From: Aquaticitalea lipolytica
GTDB lineage: Bacteria; Bacteroidota; Bacteroidia; Flavobacteriales; Flavobacteriaceae
DNA: 64,000 nt
Assembly: GCF_014641635.1 (NCBI RefSeq)
Contig: NZ_BMIC01000001.1
Span: 434,001 to 498,000, forward strand
Direction of reading: 5' to 3'
In this document: piece by piece, positions 40,664 to 49,093 of the stretch
How the letters are laid out: every line of letters starts with the position of its first letter
Position numbering within the stretch: position 1 is the stretch's first letter
The notes under the pieces: generated by a model
Databases searched by the model: none
Seen by the model: the letters and a program-made list of their open reading frames with translations, nothing else
Told to the model about the DNA's origin: nothing
Position numbers and translations under genes: made by a program

Positions 40664-41737
40664 CTAAATGTTTGAGTAAATATCAACTAATTTTTTACTT
40701 ATTTGGTTTGATGAAAATTCGTTTACAATTCTTTGGTGCAATTCACTTGCTGATTTTTTTCTAATTTCAATGTTTTCTATAAAGCAAAGTAATCCTTTTT
40801 TTAAAGTCACATAATTATTTGCTTCTACTAAAATGCCAACTTTGTCATTGTTTATAACTTCATCACAATTACCAACATTAGTAGCTACAACAGCTAATGA
40901 TGCTAAACCATACTCTAATAATGAAAGTGGTAATCCTTCAGATTTTGACGAAAGCACACCTATTTCTGCTTGGCTAAGTATATATTGCACATCTTTTTTA
41001 CTTCCATATATAAAAACCGAAGTATTTAAATTTAAATCTTGAATAGCTTGTTTTATACCAATAGAATAATCGTCTTCAAAATCTTTACCAACTAAATGCA
41101 ATGTCCATTTTGGTTGTTCTTTTACAATATCATTAAATGCTTTTAACAGTGTGAAGTGGTCTTTTTGAGGCCTTAAATTTGCTAAACACACTATTCTATA
41201 GCCACTCTCACCTTCTAATTGTGTTACTTTATCATTTGTTTTCTCATTAACTACAAAGTTGCTTATATAAGAAACCTTCTTGCAATTAAGATGAGATTCT
41301 GACCATTGTTTCAAGGTTTGATTTACGCTAATAACATGGCTAAAATAAATAGAACAAAACTGTAATACCTTATGCTTACGTTGTTGTAAAAACTCACTGT
41401 TTCCATAATGATCATGCCAAACAATTTTTACATTCTTATTAAACATTTTAATTATTGTTGCCAAGAAAAATGATGTAGAATGTGCGTGAATAACATCTAT
41501 ATTGTTGTCTTTTACAAATCTCATTAATGTTCTAATTGCTCTAACATCTAGCTTGTTTTTTTTATTTAAAAACAAATAACCTACACGATTATCAATAGCA
41601 TTAAATAGTATTCCTTCAGCTCTTGTGGCACACAAAAAAGACCCTTGAGTATGGTCAACCATAATATTGGCAATGTTAACAGCCATACGCTCTGCACCAC
41701 CAGCTTCTAATGAATCTATTAATTGCAGAACTTTCAT
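40664..41737 (-). CDS. Glycosyltransferase family 4
   Basis: This 357-residue protein starts KVLQLIDSLEAGGAERMAVN, the classical GT4 loop. The middle has DVIHAHSTSFFLA and WHDHYGNSEF. The C-terminal part has CLANLRPQKDHFTLLKAFN, LHLVGKDFEDDY, VFIYGSKKDVQ and SKSEGLPLSLLEYGLASLAV. It transfers an unknown sugar with retention of configuration, by family knowledge. It overlaps the next upstream GT4 gene by 4 bp (ATGA type). Confidence 0.92.
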   Translation of the reverse strand: MKVLQLIDSLEAGGAERMAVNIANIMVDHTQGSFLCATRAEGILFNAIDNRVGYLFLNKKNKLDVRAIRTLMRFVKDNNIDVIHAHSTSFFLATIIKMFNKNVKIVWHDHYGNSEFLQQRKHKVLQFCSIYFSHVISVNQTLKQWSESHLNCKKVSYISNFVVNEKTNDKVTQLEGESGYRIVCLANLRPQKDHFTLLKAFNDIVKEQPKWTLHLVGKDFEDDYSIGIKQAIQDLNLNTSVFIYGSKKDVQYILSQAEIGVLSSKSEGLPLSLLEYGLASLAVVATNVGNCDEVINNDKVGILVEANNYVTLKKGLLCFIENIEIRKKSASELHQRIVNEFSSNQISKKLVDIYSNI

Positions 41738-42849
41738 ATCTTTAAAATTTTAATAATTTCCGATTCAAATCGTTCTAAAGTATATTCTTGAGACCATTTT
41801 GAAGCTAATTTAGCCATTGCATTTAAATCTACATCCTGTATAGTTTTTGATATTGTTTTAACTGCTTCATCAATATCGTCAGAAATTAAAATGCCTCTAT
41901 TACCATAATCTAACATGTAAGGTACACAAGAGATATTAGTTGAAACTGGTATTGTGCCAAAAAACATAGCTTCTGCAATCACTTTTGGCCAGCCTTCAGA
42001 TTTTGATGGTAAAATTAAAAAATGTGATTTTTGCATTGCTTGTTTCACATTGCTTAATTCAACGTTACCTTTAAAATTAATTATATCACTAATGTTTTTA
42101 CTACTCAGATATGTTTCTAAATCTTGTCGTAATGCACCATCTCCATATACATCTAAAGTTACTTTATAACCTTGTGAATATAATTTTTCGATAATTTTTA
42201 TAGCCACATCTGGTTGCTTTCCTTCAACTAAATTACCTACAAACAAAAACTTTAAATCATTTTTATAGTCTCTATCTAAAGGCATATTTATTTCTGAATC
42301 ACTAAAAGAAGCTGTAAAAAAAGGTTTTATATTTTTTGATTGGCCTTTCCATTCACCATAAACTAATACTTCAATGTTTTTGGATAAAAACGTATTACTT
42401 AATAGCCATTTTTGGAATTTATAACTCAAAGGTTGTTTTGCCTTTGGGTCCCAGTTTCCTGCATATTTTACTGACTTAGGTTTTGAAGGAAATGCTATTT
42501 GAACCATACATCCTAACAAACTTATATTTCCTGGACAACGCAAATGAATGTGATCTGCTCTTTTGCACGATTTATAAATTTGAATCATCACCTTAGGGAT
42601 TTTAACAACCGATTTTATCACATTAAAAAAAGTTGTGAAATTAAGTGCAGAAATAGCACTAAATTCAATATTAGGATGCTGATATGCTATATCTGTACCC
42701 ATCTTCGTTTGAAGACTAATTGGCGCAACAACCTCTAGCTCATCAACGTGTTTTAACCATAGGTTCATTTCTCTTACATAAGGTTCGTAAGCATAATATA
42801 AATTATCCTTTTCATGGTGTTGTATATATGAAATAATTAGAAACCTCAT
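41734..42849 (-). CDS. Glycosyltransferase family 4
   Basis: This 371-residue protein has an N-terminal half with EVVAPISLQTKMGTD, RADHIHLRCPGNISLLG and YAGNWDPKAKQPLSYKFQKW. The C-terminal donor half has LKFLFVGNLVEGKQPDVAIK, LDVYGDGALRQDLE, INFKGNVELSNVKQAMQKSH and SKSEGWPKVIAEAMFFGTIP. The HxRCPGN region is seen in several capsule GT4 enzymes. The specific sugar is unknown. It overlaps both neighbours by 4 bp. Confidence 0.9.
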   Translation of the reverse strand: MRFLIISYIQHHEKDNLYYAYEPYVREMNLWLKHVDELEVVAPISLQTKMGTDIAYQHPNIEFSAISALNFTTFFNVIKSVVKIPKVMIQIYKSCKRADHIHLRCPGNISLLGCMVQIAFPSKPKSVKYAGNWDPKAKQPLSYKFQKWLLSNTFLSKNIEVLVYGEWKGQSKNIKPFFTASFSDSEINMPLDRDYKNDLKFLFVGNLVEGKQPDVAIKIIEKLYSQGYKVTLDVYGDGALRQDLETYLSSKNISDIINFKGNVELSNVKQAMQKSHFLILPSKSEGWPKVIAEAMFFGTIPVSTNISCVPYMLDYGNRGILISDDIDEAVKTISKTIQDVDLNAMAKLASKWSQEYTLERFESEIIKILKI

Positions 42850-43844
42850 CGTGCAATTTTAGGCTTATTTGTTAGTAAAGATAACCAACCGTAAACTCTT
42901 CCAATACCTTCAAAAAATGCATCTTTTTTATTTGATGAATTTAATACGTTGCTAAATCTTATTAAGGTTAAAAGTAGAGCAGTTAAATTCCATTTTAGTC
43001 TCGCTTTTAAATCAGGTTTATGATATTTAACTCGCCAAACATACCAACCGTTTCTTATTACCATTTTACCATACTTAAACATATTTGGTCGACCCAAAGC
43101 ATTATGATAATGCTCACATTTAGCAGATGTGTTTACATAGAGTTTTCCATACTTTGATAACCTTAAACAAAAATCAGCATCTTCGTAAAGTCCGTAACCC
43201 TCAAAATAAGATGAAAACTTAATATCTTCGAATACTTCTTTTTTATATGAAGAAACACCTCCCATAAATAATTCTACTTCATATGTTTTATCTGATGGAG
43301 GTAAAAACCCAACTGATCGACCATGAGAGTAGTCAGGCATAAATGCTGGTTTATCATCAGCAACCAACCCTAATTTTTGTCTTATTTTAAATCGACTAGG
43401 TTCGTCTCTACACCAATTATCATAACAAAATTGAACAGCTTTTGTATTATTACTATTTGCTTTATACCATTTCACTTCATTAGTTATATAGCCACCTACT
43501 CCAACAGTTTGAGGATTTTCAGTATAAGTATTTATTAAGTTTTTAAAGTAATTGGCTTCTAGAATAATGTCATCATCTAAAAAACAAACAACATTAATGA
43601 CTTTGTTCACTTTAGATATTCCAAAATTGCGTTGTTTGGTTAAACCTCTTTGAGTTTCATCAACCTTAAAATAGATTAAATTTTCAAAAATATTTTGCTC
43701 TAAAATGTATTTTGTTTCATCATTAGTAGAGCCATCAACGATAATAATTTGATTTGGATACAACGACTGCTCTTTTACTGAATTTAATAAATCCAATAGA
43801 GGTTTTGGTCGCATATATGTACAAACTATTAATGTAAATGTCAT
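42846..43844 (-). CDS. Glycosyltransferase family 2
   Basis: This 332-residue protein has a GT-A fold: TLIVCTYMRPKPLLDLLNSV, then IIIVDGSTNDETKYIL, RGLTKQRNFGI and VCFLDDDIILEANYF (DDD as metal/UDP site). FMGGVSSYKKEVFEDIKFSS followed by FEGYGLYEDADFCLRLSKYG provides the acceptor-side ED motif. The middle insertion with DEPSRFKIRQKLGL and DYSHGRSVGFLPP is characteristic of a family subset whose products often use N-acetylated sugars. Overlaps both neighbours by 4 bp. Confidence 0.9.
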   Translation of the reverse strand: MTFTLIVCTYMRPKPLLDLLNSVKEQSLYPNQIIIVDGSTNDETKYILEQNIFENLIYFKVDETQRGLTKQRNFGISKVNKVINVVCFLDDDIILEANYFKNLINTYTENPQTVGVGGYITNEVKWYKANSNNTKAVQFCYDNWCRDEPSRFKIRQKLGLVADDKPAFMPDYSHGRSVGFLPPSDKTYEVELFMGGVSSYKKEVFEDIKFSSYFEGYGLYEDADFCLRLSKYGKLYVNTSAKCEHYHNALGRPNMFKYGKMVIRNGWYVWRVKYHKPDLKARLKWNLTALLLTLIRFSNVLNSSNKKDAFFEGIGRVYGWLSLLTNKPKIAR

Positions 43845-45388
43845 ATACTAGTTTTAGCTTTTAATTGATTTGCCCACTTCTCACTAGATTTCCATCTTTC
43901 TCTCATTTGAGAAAAGTAAGAAACAATGTTTTTATTACTCTGCAATTTAAAATATTTAAAAAACAGTAATGTCTTATAGCCTTTAATTTGAAAATCGGTT
44001 TGGTGTTTCAAATTGTATAGCATAATAGTTGGTGAAGGTTTTGGCTGAACTTCATCATTCTGCCAAGGTTGAATAAAAGGTGCTCTAAAACCTCCTATTG
44101 GCGCTTTTAAGTGTACTAAATGCACTTGAGGAAGATATGCTATATCGTCTCCAAGATTTCGTAGTTGCATTCCGAAATCGCCATCTTCTCCAAAACCGTG
44201 TTCGTAGGCAATATCAAATGCTATTCGCTTTGCAATTTCATTACAAATAATACTACATCCAGAGCCAAATGTATGCCACTGCTTAATAGTAGTATTCTTC
44301 TCTTTTTCTCCTTCTTTTAAGCAGCTTAAAGTTGCTGCGTTAACACCTAAAACACTAATAGAATTTAAAGCTTTCTCTATAGTTAGGTTATCAAAACGAA
44401 TATCATCATCTGCCAAAAACACCCATTCAGACTCTACTTGTTTTAAAGCTGTATTTCTAGCATTACAAGCACCTGTTTGATGAATAAAACTGTGCTTAAT
44501 TTTAAATGGCCATGCTTTGGTAGTTAAAAAATCTAGTTCTGATTTACTATTAGCATCAGGGTTTTGCTCTACAATAATTACATTTTTAGGCAATAGTGTT
44601 TGACTTGCTAAATCTTGTAACACATCGTATAAAAAAGTTGCTCTTCCAATTGTTGGAATTACGACATCTATATCAAAATTAGGATTGTACCTTTTAGCTG
44701 AAACAACCTCAACATCCTTAAAATTTGGGTTAGATATACTACCAGAAGTAAAAAAAGATGATAAATATGGTAGTATCAAAAAACGTTTTTCATAAATCAT
44801 ACTATTGAATAACGTTAATAATGCCCAACGAGATCTATAATGCCATTTTATAAACTTAAACAACTCATAAGTTGAAGGTTTTATAGACTCTAAAACAACT
44901 GAATTAGGCTTTAAAAGTTTTGGTGAAGAGTAACAAAACAATCCGTTTTTTATTCCTGATTTGGCGATTGAATTTAACACAAAATCAAAAGTTTGATGTT
45001 TAAAATCTTTGTGTTTGAATTGTAATAACGCTTCTGCATAAATGCCTCCAATACAACTACTCATTAACCATGTTGGATAATTAACATTCTTATTCACTTT
45101 TATAAAAGGTGACGATTCTACATAACCTATTCGTTTATCAATGCAATATGAATTTCTGACCTCAAACGAAGCCATAATAAGTTTATGATGAAAAACAGCA
45201 ATGATTTCTTCTTCATTTATTGCTACTTTCAAATCATCATGACACCAAACAATGAGCCTGTTATAATTAGCTTTTGCTACTTCAAAAAAAGCCTCAACCA
45301 ACTTACTTGTTGAGATATTTATAGTCTTTTTTGAAGTATAATCTAAAACACTAACAACTTTATTCTGTTTATGTGTAATTACAATCAT
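43841..45388 (-). CDS. Glycosyltransferase family 2 with large unassigned N-terminal domain
   Basis: This 515-residue protein has its GT-A domain only from about residue 240: DIDVVIPTIGRATFLYDVLQ, then NVIIVEQNPDAN, GACNARNTALK, WVFLADDDIRF and GFGEDGDFGMQLRNLGDD. The first 240 residues contain a start (MIVITHKQNKVVSVLDYTSK), LIVWCHDDLK and YPTWLMSSCIGGIYAEALL, which resemble pieces of a second, degenerate GT-A-like domain. Two-domain transferases sometimes add two sugars. It overlaps its neighbours by 4 bp. Confidence 0.8.
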   Translation of the reverse strand: MIVITHKQNKVVSVLDYTSKKTINISTSKLVEAFFEVAKANYNRLIVWCHDDLKVAINEEEIIAVFHHKLIMASFEVRNSYCIDKRIGYVESSPFIKVNKNVNYPTWLMSSCIGGIYAEALLQFKHKDFKHQTFDFVLNSIAKSGIKNGLFCYSSPKLLKPNSVVLESIKPSTYELFKFIKWHYRSRWALLTLFNSMIYEKRFLILPYLSSFFTSGSISNPNFKDVEVVSAKRYNPNFDIDVVIPTIGRATFLYDVLQDLASQTLLPKNVIIVEQNPDANSKSELDFLTTKAWPFKIKHSFIHQTGACNARNTALKQVESEWVFLADDDIRFDNLTIEKALNSISVLGVNAATLSCLKEGEKEKNTTIKQWHTFGSGCSIICNEIAKRIAFDIAYEHGFGEDGDFGMQLRNLGDDIAYLPQVHLVHLKAPIGGFRAPFIQPWQNDEVQPKPSPTIMLYNLKHQTDFQIKGYKTLLFFKYFKLQSNKNIVSYFSQMRERWKSSEKWANQLKAKTSI

Positions 45389-46524
45389 TTATTAATTACA
45401 GCTTTATAAAATTCTATATTCTGATTTGTGATTTTTTCAGCAGAAAATTTTTCGATAACGCGTTGTCTTCCTGCTTTGCCAAAAGATTCACATAATTGCT
45501 TATCATTTAATAACTCAATAATTCTTTCAGCAAACTCTTTATGGTTTTTTGGACTTACAGTAAAACCAGTTTTATTATCAACCATAAGTTCATTTGCCCA
45601 ACCAATATTTGAAGACACTAAAGCTTTTTCCATCGCTAATGTCTCTAACCAAGTCATCGGAAACGCTTCAGCAAAACTTGGTAAAACCACAATATTTGCC
45701 TTGCTTATATAGTTTTTAATCTCGTGATATGGCACTTCTTTTATGTGTTTTACTTTTGTTTTAGCTTCAGGAGTTAAAAGATTATAAAACAACTCTATTG
45801 TAGATGTTTTGGTGAATACATCAATGGCATCTTTACCCAATAAAAGCAAATTTGCTTTTTCATTTTTTATAACTACTAAATTAAATGCTTCTGCTAATTC
45901 TAAAACTCCTTTTTTGCGAATAATAGTTCCGAAGTAAAGCAATTGACCTTCATTAATATGGGATTCAATAGGTGAAAATTGATTGGCATCAATTCCGTTA
46001 TGAATTGTTTTTATATGATGCTTTAAACTAAATATCTTTTTGGTTAACTCTCCAGTAAACGTACTTACAGACACTACTTCTTGCGCACTTGTTAACGCTG
46101 TTTTTTCTAATACAAAATTTTTAAATTTTTGTGTTCTGCCATCAAGTTTACAAAAGTAAGCATCGCTTCCATTAAGGCGTATAACTATAGGAACTGTAAA
46201 TTTCATAAAAGCAGAAATACCAGTCCAATCTGGCGCTTCAATTAGCTGAATTCTTTCTTTATCTATTTCTTTTTGAATAATTTTCTGAATTCGTTTACGC
46301 TCGTTATACCATCCAAAAATAGCATGCTTAACAGCTTTAATGCTCACAATTTTAACATCTTGGTCATTATAAATATCATCTTGATTTTGATATGCTACAA
46401 ACACAGTCACTTTAACTCCAGAATTAGACAAACCAACAGCCAAATTTTTTATGCTAGTCCCTAAACCTCCTGAAGGTTTTAAATTAGCATGTGGATATTC
46501 AGATGTTAAAAAACCTATGTGCAT
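45385..46524 (-). CDS. Glycosyltransferase family 4
   Basis: This 379-residue protein starts HIGFLTSEYPHANLKPSGGL and GTSIKNLAVGLSNSGVKVTV, the glycogen-synthase-like GT4 N-terminal loop. IQLIEAPDWTGISAFM and IHNGIDANQFSPIE follow. The donor domain has LLYFGTIIRKKGVLELAEAF, LLLLGKDAIDV and VVLPSFAEAFPMTWLETLAM with EKALVSSNIG. The FxxxFPxTxLE form is typical of this subfamily. Specific sugar unknown. Its stop overlaps the next gene's start by 4 bp. Confidence 0.92.
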   Translation of the reverse strand: MHIGFLTSEYPHANLKPSGGLGTSIKNLAVGLSNSGVKVTVFVAYQNQDDIYNDQDVKIVSIKAVKHAIFGWYNERKRIQKIIQKEIDKERIQLIEAPDWTGISAFMKFTVPIVIRLNGSDAYFCKLDGRTQKFKNFVLEKTALTSAQEVVSVSTFTGELTKKIFSLKHHIKTIHNGIDANQFSPIESHINEGQLLYFGTIIRKKGVLELAEAFNLVVIKNEKANLLLLGKDAIDVFTKTSTIELFYNLLTPEAKTKVKHIKEVPYHEIKNYISKANIVVLPSFAEAFPMTWLETLAMEKALVSSNIGWANELMVDNKTGFTVSPKNHKEFAERIIELLNDKQLCESFGKAGRQRVIEKFSAEKITNQNIEFYKAVINK

Positions 46525-47612
46525 TATACGAGTTTTAAATAATTATCAACCATTGTTTTTAAGGCATATTGCTCTCTAATTTTTGATGAAAACGAATTGT
46601 TTAACAAACTAATTTTATCATTACAAATTTGAGTTATTATGCTTTGAAGTGCATTAACATCTTTAGCTTTAAACAAATAGCCATTAGTACCATCTTTTAC
46701 AATTTCTACATTTCCACCAACTGTTGTAGTAATTACAGGCACATTACAACACAAACTTTCTAATATTGATAAACTAAAGGCTTCCATATATGTTGGTTGA
46801 ATCATATAATCGTACGCTTTATACAAAGCATACAAATTATCTACACTTCCTTTAAAATTAATTGTGCTTTCTAAATTATATTTATGTACTAAATCTGTTA
46901 ATGTAGATTTATAAATACCTTCTCCAAAAACATCAATTGTAATGTTTTCTAAAGTAGTTTTATTTAGTTTGGTTAGCGCTAAAATTAAATCTTGAATTCC
47001 TTTTTCATACACTAAATGAGAAACTACAATAAATCTATAACTAACTAGATTATCTCTTTTTTCTTGTTCTCTTACTTGGTATAATTCTGTTTGGATTCCG
47101 TTATAAATGACGTCTGTTCTATTTTCTAAATTAGAGCTATAATCTTTTAAATTTTGATTTTTTATATACTCACTTACAGCTATAATCTTATCAATACTTT
47201 TATTGTTAATTAAATATTTTAATTTTCTTTTTATCCTTTTTTTTAATGGAAATCCATCTAATGGTCTAGACATGTGGTCTACAGCAAATACTTTACAATT
47301 AAGTTCGCTTTTTACTGTTTTATAAAAGGAAGTAAATAATTCAATGAAATGTGTATACACATAATCATATTCGACCTTATTGCTATATATGTGATTCAAA
47401 AAAAGACCTTCAATATTACTTTTATCGTCTGAAAAAACACTCACACTATTATAAATCTCTAATTGTTCAGACTTCGGAAAAAACCAATCAACAGTATAAC
47501 CTCTTTTTTTACAAGCCTCATCAAAAGCTAAAAAAAAGCGATCCATACTACCAATTCTATTTGCTTTTAATTGATAGTTACAAATTACTGCTATACGTTT
47601 TACTTTATGCAT
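46524..47612 (-). CDS. Glycosyltransferase family 4
   Basis: This 362-residue protein has VKRIAVICNYQLKANRIGSM at the start and DYVYTHFIELFTSFYK in the middle. SEYIKNQNLKDYS and DVIYNGIQTELYQV precede the donor domain with RFIVVSHLVYEKGIQDLILA, ITIDVFGEGIYKSTL, INFKGSVDNLYALYKAYDYM and PTYMEAFSLSILESLCCNVP. Arrangement as in other GT4 enzymes of surface glycan clusters. The next upstream gene overlaps its start by 13 bp and the downstream gene starts within its stop (1-bp overlap). Confidence 0.9.
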   Translation of the reverse strand: MHKVKRIAVICNYQLKANRIGSMDRFFLAFDEACKKRGYTVDWFFPKSEQLEIYNSVSVFSDDKSNIEGLFLNHIYSNKVEYDYVYTHFIELFTSFYKTVKSELNCKVFAVDHMSRPLDGFPLKKRIKRKLKYLINNKSIDKIIAVSEYIKNQNLKDYSSNLENRTDVIYNGIQTELYQVREQEKRDNLVSYRFIVVSHLVYEKGIQDLILALTKLNKTTLENITIDVFGEGIYKSTLTDLVHKYNLESTINFKGSVDNLYALYKAYDYMIQPTYMEAFSLSILESLCCNVPVITTTVGGNVEIVKDGTNGYLFKAKDVNALQSIITQICNDKISLLNNSFSSKIREQYALKTMVDNYLKLV

Positions 47613-49012
47613 TCTTTAATTATTGTGGCTATACGTTTTCCTGTGTTTTTTAATGGATGGCTAATTTGTAAATCGAGCAATTGCTTTTGAGCTTCTAGTC
47701 GCTTATTAGGGTTTTGCAATGAAGAATTAATCTCATTTATTAAAGATACAGCATCTTTTACAATGGCAACTGCTCCACTTTCAGCAACACGCTTATAATG
47801 TTGAAATTTTAAAAATCGCTGATCGTCGTATAATCCATTCTCTTTATTTCCAAAAACAGGGTTAATTACTGGTTTATCAAAAAACATAGCATCTAAACTC
47901 ATAGTTGAGCACATATTTATTGAAATATCTGTATATTCCAACACACTTTTTAAATCTGTAATATCTTCAATTGTAGGAATACGTTGCGACCACGTTTCTT
48001 GATGTCCATCGCGTGTTAACTTCCATTTAGGGCAGTTCCATTTAATAAAAGGATACTCTTCTTTTAAATGCATAAAACGAGTAGGTTCTTCAGCAGGTGA
48101 TGTTCGCACTAATAAATTAACAGGTCTTTTTATTGTATTTTGTTTAATAGCTTCAGCTATGGTTTTTATGTATAAATCATCATTTTTACTTGTAGACACA
48201 TCTCCACAGCTATAACAGATAGTCTGTTTAGTTTCATCTAAATCAAACTTTTCAAAAAAAGTCTTTTTTGTTGAGTTATATCTATCTAAAACGTAAGGCT
48301 CAAACTGTGGTGTACCAACTACCTTAATCTGATTTTCAGTAATGGTTTTATAAAACTCTAAAAGTTCCGATTTCATTAAATGACTCCAAACAAAATAGTA
48401 ATTAAAATTACCACTCATTCGACCTTTTGAAGCCAAATTATCCCAACTAAAAATAAATGTTGCAGTATTAGTATGTGTTTGCTCTGAAGCATAAATTAAT
48501 GGAGCAATATATGGTGGACGTTGGTGTGTAAAGTAAACTATATCTGGACTATGCGTTTTTAAAAGTGCTATATAACGTTTTGTGGTTACATTATTTTTAA
48601 ATGTTTTTTGTTGACATCTATTATAGATATTTATCCAATTTTCTGAATGAAAAAAGTAAGTCCAAGCAAAAATTAGTTTTGTTAAAACACCTCTTTTGCT
48701 ATTAGATTTTGGATAGTTTCCTCTTAAATTATCTCGTATTCCGAAATTATTTTTTTTATGATTTTGCAAATGAGCTACTTCTTTTAACTTCCTGAAAAAC
48801 CATGTTTTTGAAGGTTCTCTAAAGTCTTCAAGCTCTTCAATAGTGCAATTATCTACATTAAATCCTTCAAAACATGATTTTGGTAATCCAGAAAAAATGA
48901 TGATGTCTTGAAATTGGTGTTTTGCTTCTTGTAAAAAATCACTCATTATGTAATTTCTAAAGCCTACACCATCTGTAATGACCAATGCTATTTTAGATGT
49001 TTTTACTTGCAA
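47600..49012 (-). CDS. GT-B-like capsule/surface polysaccharide transferase
   Basis: This 470-residue protein starts at TTG 49012: it is the only start after an in-frame stop that keeps the first strand KIALVITDGVGFRNYI. The C-terminal half looks like a donor-binding Rossmann domain (QTICYSCGDVSTSKNDDLYI, then NLLVRTSPAEEP, then SINMCSTMSLDAMFFDKPVI). The second half, with its SxMSLDAxxFxxPVI motif, resembles CDP-glycerol glycerophosphotransferase/capsule Kps-type enzymes. IVYFTHQRPPYIAPLIYASE in the middle is part of the acceptor domain. Activity uncertain. A promoter-like box precedes it. Confidence 0.7.
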   Translation of the reverse strand: MQVKTSKIALVITDGVGFRNYIMSDFLQEAKHQFQDIIIFSGLPKSCFEGFNVDNCTIEELEDFREPSKTWFFRKLKEVAHLQNHKKNNFGIRDNLRGNYPKSNSKRGVLTKLIFAWTYFFHSENWINIYNRCQQKTFKNNVTTKRYIALLKTHSPDIVYFTHQRPPYIAPLIYASEQTHTNTATFIFSWDNLASKGRMSGNFNYYFVWSHLMKSELLEFYKTITENQIKVVGTPQFEPYVLDRYNSTKKTFFEKFDLDETKQTICYSCGDVSTSKNDDLYIKTIAEAIKQNTIKRPVNLLVRTSPAEEPTRFMHLKEEYPFIKWNCPKWKLTRDGHQETWSQRIPTIEDITDLKSVLEYTDISINMCSTMSLDAMFFDKPVINPVFGNKENGLYDDQRFLKFQHYKRVAESGAVAIVKDAVSLINEINSSLQNPNKRLEAQKQLLDLQISHPLKNTGKRIATIIKECIK

Positions 49013-49057
49013 ATTTTGGATGCTTTATAATTATAATTTCAACAGCTTTTAAAAATT

Positions 49058-49065
49058 TAAAGATA
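49058..49065 (-). promoter_or_regulatory. -7 element TATCTTTA, internal promoter of the glycan cluster
   Basis: TATCTTTA on the minus strand has a TTTG 23 bp upstream. It lies in the 81-bp gap between asnB and the next gene, one of the few gaps in the cluster. Confidence 0.45.
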
Positions 49066-49093
49066 CTGTTTTTAACTACATTTTAAAGCAAAA

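Noticed and set aside
45428-45712. 94-aa plus-strand ORF in the glycan cluster
   Set aside because: It is an antisense shadow of a GT4 donor domain. The same holds for the other short plus-strand frames at 39-61 kb.
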